NCBI GenBank assembly: GCA_029259285.1
Contig: JAPDJB010000013.1
Coordinates: forward strand, 1-31,281
Direction: 5' to 3'
From: Candidatus Bathyarchaeota archaeon
GTDB taxonomy: Archaea > Thermoproteota > Bathyarchaeia > TCS64 > B23
DNA: 31,281 nucleotides
Below the pieces are notes generated by a model. It was not told where the DNA came from and ran no database searches. It was given only the letters and a program-made list of their open reading frames with translations. This document shows, in pieces, positions 1 to 7,803 of the stretch; position 1 is the first letter of the stretch, and every line of letters starts with the position of its first letter. The translations under genes were made by a program, and so were the position numbers.

Positions 1-1504
1 CGGGAAGCGGCAGCTCGGCCTTCGCTTCGCCCCCCTCCACGACGATGAGGCCTCCATTCATCTCCCTTAGCCTATTGGCCGCTGTGCAGATGTCCCTGTC
101 GTCGACGCCTACTGCTATGAGGTTGTGGGAGTCATGGGCGACGGTGGAGGCGATGGCTCCGGATTTTAGGCCGAAGCCCTTGACGAAGCCCCTGCCTATG
201 CGTCCACTCCCCCTATGACGCTCGAAGACGCATACCTTCAATACGTCATTCTCCACATCGGGCTTCACTACGCCCCCATCGACGCTGAGGGTGTGGGTCA
301 GGCTATCGGTGTATATCTGATCCTCAATCACCCCGATGACCCTAACCCTCGCCTCATCGCCCTCATATCGGATCTCGATTCGGTCAGGTGTGGCTGGGGG
401 CATATTCATCGTCCTCCTCCTCGCAGCGTCTGGTAGATCACCCCTAATCCCCGCGAGGTAGCGGCCCTCCCTGGCGGCGATCTCGCCGTCTAGGATGATG
501 AGGCTGGCCTCGAAATCCCTGAGGTTGTTCACGACGACTAGGTCTGCCGACTTGCCTGGGGAGATGGCGCCTAGATGTCTGAGGCCGAAATACTCGGCTG
601 GATTCAGGGTTGCCATCCTCACCGCCTCTATGGGGTCTACACCCTCCTCCACGGCCCTTCGGAGACATCTATCCATGTGGCCGTCAGAGAGTATGTCATC
701 CACATGTATGTCATCTGAGACAAACATTAGGCGTCTATAACCCCTCCTGGCGAGGGGTGCGAGGGCCTTGAGGTTTTTTGAGGCTGACCCCTCACGGATC
801 ATGATCCACATGCCCTGAGAGAGCTTCTCATAGGCCTCCCCTGGGGAGATGCACTCGTGATCAGACCCTATGCCCGTTGAGATGTAGGCTGACAGCTCCG
901 CTCCTCTCAGCCCTGGGGCGTGGCCGTCGACGGCGGCGTCGCTGAAGGCCTTCAACTTCGAGATGACATCCTCATCGAGGCTGAGGACTCCTGGATAGTT
1001 CATCATCTCCCCGAGGCCGATGACTTCGGGGAGCCTCCTCAACTTCTGGAGCTCCTCGACGCCGAGCTCTGCGCCAGAGGTTTCGAGATTGGTGGCTGGG
1101 ACGCAGGAGGGGGCCATGACATAGACCTTCAGCGGAGTCCTCCTCGCGTCCTCCACCATGAATCTGACGCCTTCGACGCCGAGGACGTTGGCTATCTCGT
1201 GGGGGTCGATGACTACGCATCCCGTCCCCCTTGGGATGACGGCCTCGGCGAAGCGGCTGGGGGTGAGGAGGGAGCTCTCTATGTGGAGGTGGCCGTCGAT
1301 GTAGGCGGGGAGGATGACCCCCTCAACCTCCAGGCTCTCCCTCGCCTTCAGGGGTTTGGAGCCGACATAGGCTATGCGACCACCCTTAACTGCGATATAG
1401 GCGTCTTGAAGCTCACCTATATAGACGTTGAGGAGGGTTCCATGGAGCTGTAGGTCTGCTGGGGCTTCACCCAGGGCGACCTCTATGAGCTCCTCCATCG
1501 ACAT
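1..1504 (-). CDS. ade: Adenine deaminase, partial (C-terminal end beyond the left edge)
   Basis: The reverse strand reads as one open frame from the ATG at 1504 to the window edge, about 501 codons, so the last part of a protein normally near 570-600 residues is missing. It is an amidohydrolase-superfamily adenine deaminase, converting adenine to hypoxanthine and ammonia in the cytoplasm. Visible family signatures are the metal-binding DGHLHIESS early in the protein, IDPHEIANV, DGHAPG, GIGSDHE, FVSDD, the ADLVVVNNL segment after the barrel and, near the edge, a THDSHN-like AHDSHN segment. A second in-frame ATG lies two codons downstream (1498); no Shine-Dalgarno sequence is visible, so the transcript may be leaderless. 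It diverges from a purine phosphoribosyltransferase that could use its product, hypoxanthine. Confidence 0.93.
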   Translation of the reverse strand, partial: MSMEELIEVALGEAPADLQLHGTLLNVYIGELQDAYIAVKGGRIAYVGSKPLKARESLEVEGVILPAYIDGHLHIESSLLTPSRFAEAVIPRGTGCVVIDPHEIANVLGVEGVRFMVEDARRTPLKVYVMAPSCVPATNLETSGAELGVEELQKLRRLPEVIGLGEMMNYPGVLSLDEDVISKLKAFSDAAVDGHAPGLRGAELSAYISTGIGSDHECISPGEAYEKLSQGMWIMIREGSASKNLKALAPLARRGYRRLMFVSDDIHVDDILSDGHMDRCLRRAVEEGVDPIEAVRMATLNPAEYFGLRHLGAISPGKSADLVVVNNLRDFEASLIILDGEIAAREGRYLAGIRGDLPDAARRRTMNMPPATPDRIEIRYEGDEARVRVIGVIEDQIYTDSLTHTLSVDGGVVKPDVENDVLKVCVFERHRGSGRIGRGFVKGFGLKSGAIASTVAHDSHNLIAVGVDDRDICTAANRLREMNGGLIVVEGGEAKAELPLP

Positions 1505-1515
1505 CAATTAGGGGT

Positions 1516-1529
1516 ATGCCCAGGGGCAT
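1516..1529. promoter_or_regulatory. Inverted repeat between divergent purine genes
   Basis: A perfect inverted repeat, ATGCCC-AG-GGGCAT, lies 12 bases upstream of the adenine deaminase start in the 86-base gap before the divergent phosphoribosyltransferase. Its position suits an operator for either gene. No regulator is known from the sequence, and a 6-base arm can arise by chance. Confidence 0.3.
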
Positions 1530-1590
1530 TTAGGGTTTAGGAGGCTCGCAACCCATTTTAGAGGCTTTAGGGAAGTGTGGATGATGCGTT

Positions 1591-2184
1591 ATGGCTGAGA
1601 CCCGATTCATCGCCCCAAGCTGGAGCGACATCGAGGATATGGTCTCCAGGATCGCGGAGGAGGTTATGCGGAGGGGCTTCAGACCCGACCTCATCCTAGG
1701 AGTCTCAAGGGGGGGCATAATACCGGCGCTCCTCCTCTCCGATAGGTTGGAGGCGCCCGTCGACATCATAGGGGTGAGATTCTATAAGGGGGTGGGCGAC
1801 GTGGAGGAGAGGCCTCACATCGTTCAGGATGTCTCCACACCCCTGGAGGGTAAGCGGATTCTCATCGTCGACGATGTCTCCGATACGGGGCACACCCTCA
1901 AGCTGGTGAGGAGCTACGTGGAGGAGCGTGGAGCGGAGGAGGTGATGGTCTGCACGCTTCATTACAAGCCCTGGGCGGTCTATAGGCCGGACTATTATGT
2001 TGAGGAGACTGAGGCCTGGGTCATCTACCCATGGGAGGTGAGGGAGACGATGGAGTATCTCTCAAGGAAGCTGAGGGGGGAGGGGTTGAGCTGGGGGGAG
2101 ATACGTGAGGAGATGAGGAGGAGGGGAATCCCAGATGAGATGCTGGAGATGCTAGGGGCGGGGGAGACCTCTAATCCTCTTTAA
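1591..2184 (+). CDS. Purine-type phosphoribosyltransferase
   Basis: A 197-residue type I phosphoribosyltransferase that would join a purine base to PRPP, giving a nucleotide and pyrophosphate. Residues 90-103 contain the PRPP loop ILIVDDVSDTGHTL; residues 39-42 are SRGG, the loop that contacts pyrophosphate; and the PDYYVEETEAWVIYPWE segment (134-149) is typical of archaeal xanthine/guanine/hypoxanthine enzymes, where an aromatic residue stacks on the base. The divergent adenine deaminase makes hypoxanthine, so hypoxanthine or xanthine/guanine is the likely substrate; the sequence does not settle which. The ATG start has no clear ribosome binding site. The last 33 bases overlap the end of the broken convergent metallopeptidase gene. 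Confidence 0.85.
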   Translation: MAETRFIAPSWSDIEDMVSRIAEEVMRRGFRPDLILGVSRGGIIPALLLSDRLEAPVDIIGVRFYKGVGDVEERPHIVQDVSTPLEGKRILIVDDVSDTGHTLKLVRSYVEERGAEEVMVCTLHYKPWAVYRPDYYVEETEAWVIYPWEVRETMEYLSRKLRGEGLSWGEIREEMRRRGIPDEMLEMLGAGETSNPL

Positions 2185-2519
2185 GATCTCCCCGATGACT
2201 TCGGGGCTGAAGCCCCAGAGGAGGGCTAGGGCATTCGCATCGGCCTCATCGCCGCTGAGGATCGCCTCCCAGGAGGATTAATCTCCCCTCTCCGTGAGGG
2301 CGTGGATGAGGTGGCCCAGCTCGTGGGCGAGGCGCCAGAGCGCTCCCCTCATCAGCCTCCCGATACCTAACCCTATTTATGGTGAGCCTGAAGCGTTTTA
2401 GGTCTCTGGTGGAGGCCTCTGCGAACATCCACTCTGGGAGATCATCCATCCTCACCTCGACGTCTGATAATAGCCTCCTAGAGGTTTCATCCATGGAGCC
2501 TATCACGGCCTCTATCTCG
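2152..2519 (-). pseudogene. Broken ImmA/IrrE-like zinc metallopeptidase gene
   Basis: On the reverse strand an open segment (from about 2519, first usable starts GTG 2506 and ATG 2494) encodes SMDETSRRLLSDVEV, then DDLPEWMFAEASTRDLKRF and TINRVRYRE. After a one-base frame change near 2345-2365 the neighbouring frame reads GALWRLAHELGHLIHALTERGD, a clear HEXXH zinc site. A single in-frame TAA (2278-2280) follows, and the same frame then continues as SWEAILSGDEADANALALLWGF to a TAG at 2152. The HELGH plus EADANALAL arrangement matches the ImmA/IrrE (DUF955) fold, in which the second motif carries the third zinc ligand. The gene therefore has one frameshift and one nonsense codon. It could be a decaying gene or contain assembly errors; the product's role is unknown. 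Confidence 0.6.
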
Positions 2520-2520
2520 C

Positions 2521-2649
2521 TTTAGCCTCAGCCTCCTCATATTGGAACCCTTGATCCATCCGAGGGAGATCAGCGTGATGAAGTTTAATTCCTTCGCAAT
2601 AAGGTAAGGTTATTAGTTTTAAGGTTATTAGGGATTTGGAGGGATATCC
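2521..2649. promoter_or_regulatory. Leader of the glycine decarboxylase operon with 12-base direct repeat
   Basis: This gap contains two exact copies of TAAGGTTATTAG at 2605-2616 and 2620-2631, a 15-base period, just before the ribosome binding site GGAGGGA (2637-2643) of gcvPA. A TTTTAA element overlaps the start of the second copy, about 30 bases before the ATG, and could be the TATA box. The repeats could bind a regulator. I see no glycine-riboswitch core. Confidence 0.4.
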
Positions 2650-4023
2650 ATGCCCCATCCCTACATCCCAAACAGCGTCTCTGAGATCAAGGAGAAGATG
2701 ATGGAGGAGATGGGGATTAAATCCATCGAAGACCTATACGCCGACATACCCACCGAAGTTCGATTTGAGGGGAAGCTGAGGATTCCAGGGCCCTACACGG
2801 AGCAGGAGGTCAGGCGGAGGGTTGAGACCCTGCTGGGGAGGAACCGTAGATTCAGGTGTCCACCCTTCCTCGGCGGAGGGGTCTGGCCCCACTACGTCCC
2901 AGCCGTCGTCGACGAGATCGTCAGCCGAGCCGAATTCCTCACCAGCTACACCCCCTATCAACCCGAGATCACACAGGGGATGCTGCAAACCCTCTTCGAG
3001 TATCAAAGCCTCATCTGCGAGCTAACGGGGATGGAGGTGGCCAACTCATCGATGTATGACTGGGCCACAGCCCTCGGCGAGGCGGCCAGGATGGCTGGGA
3101 GATTGACGAGGAGAAGCACAATCCTCGTCCCCTATCTGATGAGCCCCAATAGATTGGCGGTTCTAAGAGCCTACACCGAGCCCGTAGACATGAAAGTCGT
3201 CCAGGTCGACTATGATGAGGTGACTGGCCTCATAGACCTAGAGGATTTGAAGGAGAAGCTCAGCGACGATACCGCTGCGGTCTATGTTGAGAACCCCTCC
3301 TATCTCGGCTTCGTCGAGGAGGGCGTCGACGCCATAGCTGAGGCGGCCCACGACATTGGAGCCCTCTTCATCGTCGGCGTCGACCCAATCTCCCTAGGCC
3401 TCCTAAGGCCGCCTGGGGATTATGGCGCCGACATCGTCATCGGGGAGGGGCAGCCCCTCGGAAACCATATAAACTTCGGGGGGCCTCTCCTCGGCATCTT
3501 CGCCTGCAGGGGGGAGCCCAGGATGATCAGGCAGATGCCTGGACGCATAATAGGGATGACCACAACCCTAGACGGCTCGGAGAGGGGGTTCGTGATGACG
3601 CTTCAGACGAGGGAGCAGCATATCAGGAGGGAGAGGGCGACGTCGAACATCTGCACCAATCAGGCCCTCTGCGCCGTGGCGGCGGCCGTCTACCTATCGC
3701 TCCTCGGCCCAAACGGCCTGAGGGAGCTGGCTGAGCTGATCACGAGTAGGGCCCACTATGCCATGAGGCGGATCGGGGAGCTCACGGGGGTGAGGGCGCC
3801 CCTCTTCAGCAGCTATCACTTCAAGGAGTTCACGGTCTCCTTCGAGGGGAAATCCGTCGAGGAGGTTCATAGAGGGCTGCTGGAGAGGGGCATCCACGGC
3901 GGGAAGAGTCTCATCGAGGAGTTCCCTGAAATTGGGGAGACAGCCCTCTATTGCGTCACAGAGCTTCACACGAAGGAGGACATCGACCTCCTAGTCTCAG
4001 CGTTGGAGGAGGTGTTGGGATGA
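2650..4023 (+). CDS. gcvPA: Glycine dehydrogenase (decarboxylating) subunit 1
   Basis: A 457-residue protein matching the N-terminal half of glycine decarboxylase P-protein, which archaea and many bacteria encode as two chains. With GcvPB it decarboxylates glycine and passes the aminomethyl group to the lipoyl H-protein. Signatures include the start MPHPYIPNS, FLGGGVWPHYVPAVVDEI, SRAEFLTSYTPYQPEI, QGMLQTLFEYQS, VANSSMYD and the C-terminal segment around the RRERATSNICTNQAL motif. The ATG is preceded by a good GGAGGGA ribosome binding site 6 bases away. Its TGA overlaps the ATG of gcvPB (ATGA), so the two chains are translationally coupled. GcvT, GcvH and lipoate genes are not in the window. 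Confidence 0.95.
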   Translation: MPHPYIPNSVSEIKEKMMEEMGIKSIEDLYADIPTEVRFEGKLRIPGPYTEQEVRRRVETLLGRNRRFRCPPFLGGGVWPHYVPAVVDEIVSRAEFLTSYTPYQPEITQGMLQTLFEYQSLICELTGMEVANSSMYDWATALGEAARMAGRLTRRSTILVPYLMSPNRLAVLRAYTEPVDMKVVQVDYDEVTGLIDLEDLKEKLSDDTAAVYVENPSYLGFVEEGVDAIAEAAHDIGALFIVGVDPISLGLLRPPGDYGADIVIGEGQPLGNHINFGGPLLGIFACRGEPRMIRQMPGRIIGMTTTLDGSERGFVMTLQTREQHIRRERATSNICTNQALCAVAAAVYLSLLGPNGLRELAELITSRAHYAMRRIGELTGVRAPLFSSYHFKEFTVSFEGKSVEEVHRGLLERGIHGGKSLIEEFPEIGETALYCVTELHTKEDIDLLVSALEEVLG

Positions 4024-5555
4024 GGAGGTTTAGACAGGCGGATTGGGATGAGCCCCTCATCTTCGAGCTTAGCCGCCCAGGTCGAGTTGGCTTCACGCCG
4101 CCGAAGGCCGAGCCGGAGGTGTGCGACGCCGCCGGAGACATAGAGGAGCTGGTTCCACAGAATATGCTCCGAAGGGAGCCTCCACATCTGCCGGAGGTCT
4201 CGGAGGTTATGGTGGTGAGACACTACATCCATCTATCGCAGATGAACTACGGCGTAAACTCCGGAGCCTTCTACCCGCTTGGGAGCTGCACCATGAAGTA
4301 TAACCCCATCATCAACGAGGTCTTAGCCTCAAACCCTGGGTTGACGGAGCTCCACCCAGAGCAGGATGAGTCGACGATTCAGGGAGTTCTGGAGATGATG
4401 TATCAGCTGAAGAGTTGGCTCCTAGAGATCACGGGGATGGACGACGGAACCCTCCAGCCGGCGGCTGGAGCCCACGGCGAATTCCTCGGCTGCCTATTGA
4501 TCAGGGCCTACCACGAGGATCGAGGTGAGATCGATGTGAGGAGGGAGATCATCGTCCCCGACTCGGCTCATGGAACAAACCCTGCAAGCGCCATGATGGC
4601 TGGCTTCAAGGTTGTGGAGATACCCTCAAGGGAGGATGGATGCGTTGACCTTGAGGCTCTGAGAAGCGTGGTGGGGGAGCAGACGGCGGGGATGATGCTG
4701 ACAAATCCCAATACGCTGGGCATCTTCGAGAGCGACATCGTCGAGATCGCCAGGATCATCCATGAGGCTGGGGGATTGATGTATTACGATGGGGCTAACC
4801 TCAACGCCATCCTCGGGAGATGTAGACCTGGAGACATGGGCTTCGACATCGTCCACCTCAACCTCCATAAGACCTTCTCGACGCCCCACGGCGGTGGAGG
4901 GCCAGGCTCAGGCCCCATCCTCGTTAAGGAATTCCTATCGGACTTCCTCCCCGTCCCGACGGTGGAGAGGGGGGAGGAGGGATACTACCTCAGCTACGAC
5001 AGGCCTAAGACCATAGGGAGAATTCACGGCTACTATGGGAACGTCAACCCCATGCTGAAGGCCTACGCCTACATACTCTCCATGGGCCCCGAGGGCCTGA
5101 AGGAGGCGGCTGAGATCTCGGTGCTGAACGCCAACTACATAGCGAGGAAGCTGATGAAGGTGAGGGGGATAACGCTGCCCAGAGCCCCTGAGAGGCCTAG
5201 GAAACATGAGGCCGTGCTAAGCGCCTCGGAGATGGAGAGGGAGACGGGTGTGAGAACCCTGAACATCGCCAAGGCCCTCCTGGATAGGGGGCTGCACGCC
5301 CCGACGGTCTACTTCCCCCTCATCGTCCCAGAGGCCTTGATGATAGAGCCGACGGAGACGGAGCCCCTGGAGGCCTTAGACGCCTTCATCGAGGCCATCG
5401 AGGAGATATCGGAGATCGCCTACTCCAAGCCTGAGGAGGTGCTCTCAGCTCCGAGGAATACGGCTGTTGGGAGGCTCGACGAGGCTAAGGCGGCCCATCC
5501 GAAGACCCTCTGCCTCAGCTGGAGGATGTATAGGGAGCGCTTCGGGGGAGACTAG
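4020..5555 (+). CDS. gcvPB: Glycine dehydrogenase (decarboxylating) subunit 2
   Basis: A 511-residue protein, the C-terminal half of the P-protein, carrying pyridoxal phosphate. The cofactor lysine is K284 in NLHKTFSTPHGGGGPGSGP. Other family signatures are YPLGSCTMKYNP, QPAAGAHGE and PDSAHGTNPASA. The frame is open for 23 codons further upstream, but the ATG at 4020 overlaps the gcvPA stop as ATGA and gives the usual protein start, so it is preferred. It pairs with gcvPA in the glycine cleavage system. The membrane-protein gene begins at the very next base after the stop, so the two pathways appear to share a transcript. Confidence 0.95.
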   Translation: MRRFRQADWDEPLIFELSRPGRVGFTPPKAEPEVCDAAGDIEELVPQNMLRREPPHLPEVSEVMVVRHYIHLSQMNYGVNSGAFYPLGSCTMKYNPIINEVLASNPGLTELHPEQDESTIQGVLEMMYQLKSWLLEITGMDDGTLQPAAGAHGEFLGCLLIRAYHEDRGEIDVRREIIVPDSAHGTNPASAMMAGFKVVEIPSREDGCVDLEALRSVVGEQTAGMMLTNPNTLGIFESDIVEIARIIHEAGGLMYYDGANLNAILGRCRPGDMGFDIVHLNLHKTFSTPHGGGGPGSGPILVKEFLSDFLPVPTVERGEEGYYLSYDRPKTIGRIHGYYGNVNPMLKAYAYILSMGPEGLKEAAEISVLNANYIARKLMKVRGITLPRAPERPRKHEAVLSASEMERETGVRTLNIAKALLDRGLHAPTVYFPLIVPEALMIEPTETEPLEALDAFIEAIEEISEIAYSKPEEVLSAPRNTAVGRLDEAKAAHPKTLCLSWRMYRERFGGD

Positions 5556-6080
5556 ATGCCCATAATCCCCCTCCTATCGGCATTGGGCTGGGAGTTCCTT
5601 AAGGAGCCTCCAGCCTCCACGCTCTTCATCCTCCTACTCTCAGCGGCTGTGAACCTCGCAGTCGGCGTCGCTAACAGGATGGTCATAGATCTAGATGAGT
5701 ATCGTAGATGGATGATAGAGTCCAGCAGGCTGAGGAGGGAGATGATGGAGGCCGTTAGGAGGGGGGATCAACGCAGGGTGGCGAGGCTTCAGAAGCGTCA
5801 GCAGAGGATGATGGCTGAGCAGTCTAAGATGACGATGGAGAGGATGAAGTTAACCCTATTCTTCTTTCTCCCCCTCATCCTCATCTGGAATTTCCTCATC
5901 AAATTCTTCGGTAAGGCACCCATCGCCTACATGCCCTTCAAGGCTCCATGGATAGGGGAGACCCTCAACATAACGGTCTGGTATATCCTCTGCTCCCTCG
6001 CAACCAACGTCGTCATCTCCAGAGCCTTGGGATTAACCTTCGAGATAGAGGCGGGGGAGGAGGTTGCCCAGAAGACGTAG
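5556..6080 (+). CDS. EMC3/TMCO1 (DUF106) family membrane protein
   Basis: A 174-residue member of the Oxa1 superfamily in the EMC3/TMCO1 archaeal branch, thought to help membrane proteins insert at the ribosome-SecY site. Three hydrophobic segments are visible at about 21-44, 98-118 and 137-160. Between the first two lies a long charged stretch (45-97) rich in R, E, Q and M, the cytoplasmic helical hairpin of this family. In many archaea the gene sits beside secY, adenylate kinase, cytidylate kinase and eL14; here the cytidylate kinase-eL14 half of that neighbourhood is kept and the upstream partner is gcvPB. The ATG directly abuts the gcvPB stop. Confidence 0.85.
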   Translation: MPIIPLLSALGWEFLKEPPASTLFILLLSAAVNLAVGVANRMVIDLDEYRRWMIESSRLRREMMEAVRRGDQRRVARLQKRQQRMMAEQSKMTMERMKLTLFFFLPLILIWNFLIKFFGKAPIAYMPFKAPWIGETLNITVWYILCSLATNVVISRALGLTFEIEAGEEVAQKT

Positions 6081-6618
6081 GGGATTGGTCATCACCTTCA
6101 GCGGCCTCCATGGAAGCGGAACCCCAACCCAGGCTAGAAGGCTGGCTGAGGCCCTCGGCCTCAGATACGTCTCAGCAGGCCTCCTCTTCAGACGCATAGC
6201 AGAGGAGAGAGGTCTCACCCTGGAGGAGCTCTCGAGGCTTGCGGAGGAGAACCCAGAGCTGGATAGGATGATAGATGAGAGAACAAAGGAGGAGGCAAGG
6301 CGAGGCGGAGTCGTCATCGACGCCACCCTAGCCGGATGGATGGCTGAGAATGCAGACCTAAAGATATTCCTCACGGCGCCCCTGGAGGAGCGTATAAGAC
6401 GCATAGCACGGAGGGAGGGGCTATCCCTGGAGGAGGCGAGGAGGGAGACCTTGAGGAGAGAACAGAGCGAGAGGGAGAGGTTTAAGAGGTATTATGGCAT
6501 AGACATCAACGACCTCTCCATCTACGACATAGTGTTGAATACAGCCCTCTTCAAACCGGATGCGACTGCGAGGATACTGAGGAGGATCGTCCAGGAACTC
6601 CAGGGGGAGAGAAAATGA
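6064..6618 (+). CDS. cmk: Archaeal-type cytidylate kinase with altered P-loop
   Basis: A 184-residue P-loop kinase expected to phosphorylate CMP to CDP. The archaeal Cmk pattern is clear: VITFSG at the start, RYVSAGLLFRRIAEERG, VVIDATLAGWMAENADLKIFL, ERIRRIARREG, RREQSERERFKRYYGIDIND and LSIYDIVLNT. The P-loop, however, reads GLHGSGTPTQ at residues 14-23, with threonine (T20) where the Walker A lysine should be. The rest of the protein is intact and in frame. The start is probably the TTG at 6064, overlapping the previous gene by 17 bases; TTG 6085 is an alternative. Neighbours support the cmk assignment. Whether this copy is active is doubtful without the lysine. Confidence 0.85.
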   Translation: MPRRRRGLVITFSGLHGSGTPTQARRLAEALGLRYVSAGLLFRRIAEERGLTLEELSRLAEENPELDRMIDERTKEEARRGGVVIDATLAGWMAENADLKIFLTAPLEERIRRIARREGLSLEEARRETLRREQSERERFKRYYGIDINDLSIYDIVLNTALFKPDATARILRRIVQELQGERK

Positions 6619-6639
6619 TCTTACAATGACTGTAAGATC
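6617..6639. promoter_or_regulatory. Perfect 9-base inverted repeat after cmk
   Basis: GATCTTACA and TGTAAGATC flank a 5-base loop (ATGAC), beginning inside the cmk stop codon. It would form a strong hairpin in the RNA, or a dyad site in the DNA, about 75 bases upstream of eL14. There is no T-tract after it, so a simple intrinsic terminator is not well supported; an operator or mRNA processing site is possible. Confidence 0.45.
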
Positions 6640-6714
6640 AACGATTATGGCTGAACCATAAAAGATATGGAGGGCTTTTGATCTATCCGAGACAGCTCCC
6701 ATGGAGGTGTAGGG

Positions 6715-6987
6715 ATGCCGCTGATCGAGGTTGGCAGGATCTGCGTGAAGACGAGGGGGAGGGAGGCTGGGAGGCGCTGCGTCATCGTCGACGTCATCGA
6801 CAGAAACTTCGTCCTCATCACGGGGCCGAGGGATGTGACCGGCGTCAGGAGGCGGAGGGCGAACATTGATCACCTAAGGCCGCTTGATGAGAAGATAGAC
6901 ATCAGGCCTGGAGCCTCAGATGAGGAGGTTAAGGCAGCCCTGGGGCTGAAGATTGAGACTCAGCTCTTAGAATCCTGGGAGGGCTGA
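6715..6987 (+). CDS. rpl14e: Large ribosomal subunit protein eL14
   Basis: A 90-residue eL14, an SH3-like KOW-type ribosomal protein of archaea and eukaryotes. The start MPLIEVGRICVKTRGREAG, followed by CVIVDVIDRNFVLITGP and the NIDHLRPL segment, is characteristic. The ATG is preceded by GGAGGTG at 6703-6709. It follows cmk, as in many archaea, where cbf5/truB often comes next; here that gene is absent and a convergent TrmB-type gene overlaps the last 28 bases. Confidence 0.92.
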   Translation: MPLIEVGRICVKTRGREAGRRCVIVDVIDRNFVLITGPRDVTGVRRRRANIDHLRPLDEKIDIRPGASDEEVKAALGLKIETQLLESWEG

Positions 6988-7789
6988 GTCTCAATCTCAG
7001 CTCCCTCTAGGAGTCTTGAAAGAAGCCGTATGAGGAGCTGATCCTCGGAGTAGATGGCCTCCACCAGGCGTCCACGATGACCCGAAGCCTCAACTCCAGC
7101 TAGGAGAAGCCTCCCCCCATCGGAGATGAGTAGTAGAATGGAGACGTCGAGAGGCATCCTCCTCACCTCGAAGAGATAGGAAAGCTCCCGAGCTAGATGA
7201 TTCATCTCGGGATGGAGGGGGGAGAATATCTTAACCTCCACACCCCGCTCATAAAGCTCATCCAACTCCCTATGGGCATCGTTGAATAGGATCGGAAGCG
7301 ATAGACCTCCAGCGAGGATCAGGAGGCTATACCTCGAATGTCGGAGAAGCTCCCTACATCTCAGCATTATCTCATCCCCGCCATCTATATACCAGAACTC
7401 TCCTCGAATTGGGCGATGGAACTCCCTAGAGGCCTGATAGATGCCCATCAACATGGTTAGAAGAGTGGAGAAATCCTCAACCCTCCTCCTAGCCGCGCCG
7501 AGCAGCGCTCCAAAGGCCTCACTGGGCGGGGTGGGAACGAATAGGCTGGGATTCCCAGGCATCTCCCTGATCAGGCCTATCTCCATCAGCCTTCTCAGAG
7601 CCGTATAGATCTTGGTTCTCGGCACCCCCGTGAGGGCGCTGATCCTCCTAGCCCGAGAGCAGCCGAGGCCTAGGAGGCATAGATCTTGGCCTCATACTCG
7701 GAGAGACCGGCATACTCAGCCAGCTTAGGCCAGAGGGTTAGGGCCTCTATGAGAACTGATTCACCCATAGGCGTTGAGGCCCCTTCCAT
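6960..7789 (-). pseudogene. TrmB-family transcriptional regulator with a one-base frameshift
   Basis: The intact part (6960-7625) begins in a winged helix, VPRTKIYTALRRLMEIGL, followed by a PLD-like TrmB C-terminal domain. The missing N-terminus lies upstream in the adjacent frame: MGESVLIEALTLWPKLAEY, then AGLSEYEAKIYA, the usual TrmB opening. That frame hits TAG at 7670-7672, while the other frame reads LLGLGCSRARRISALTGVPR straight into the winged helix. One missing base near 7673-7679 reconciles the two and gives about 276 residues, a normal TrmB length. The start is ATG 7789, which has GGGGAG 8 bases upstream, or ATG 7768. TrmB proteins usually sense sugars and bind promoter DNA. This may be a real pseudogene, a recoded gene or an assembly error. 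Confidence 0.75.
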
Positions 7790-7790
7790 T

Positions 7791-7803
7791 GGGGAGTCTC
7801 CCC
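7791..7803. promoter_or_regulatory. Palindrome at the trmB-like gene start
   Basis: GGGGAG-T-CTCCCC is a perfect inverted repeat directly upstream of the possible ATG at 7789. On the minus strand its first arm also serves as a ribosome-binding-like GGGGAG. It could be an autoregulatory operator; GC-rich arms of 6 bases are weak evidence. Confidence 0.3.

Noticed and set aside
920..1453. A 177-codon plus-strand open frame
   Set aside because: It lies wholly antisense to adenine deaminase, whose motifs are unmistakable, and its own translation has no recognisable family pattern.
2521..2649. Glycine riboswitch before gcvPA
   Set aside because: The leader is short and A+T-rich, with direct repeats rather than the paired helices of that riboswitch.
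3951..4019. N-terminal extension of GcvPB by 23 codons
   Set aside because: It would lie inside gcvPA; the ATGA overlap at 4020 gives the family start.
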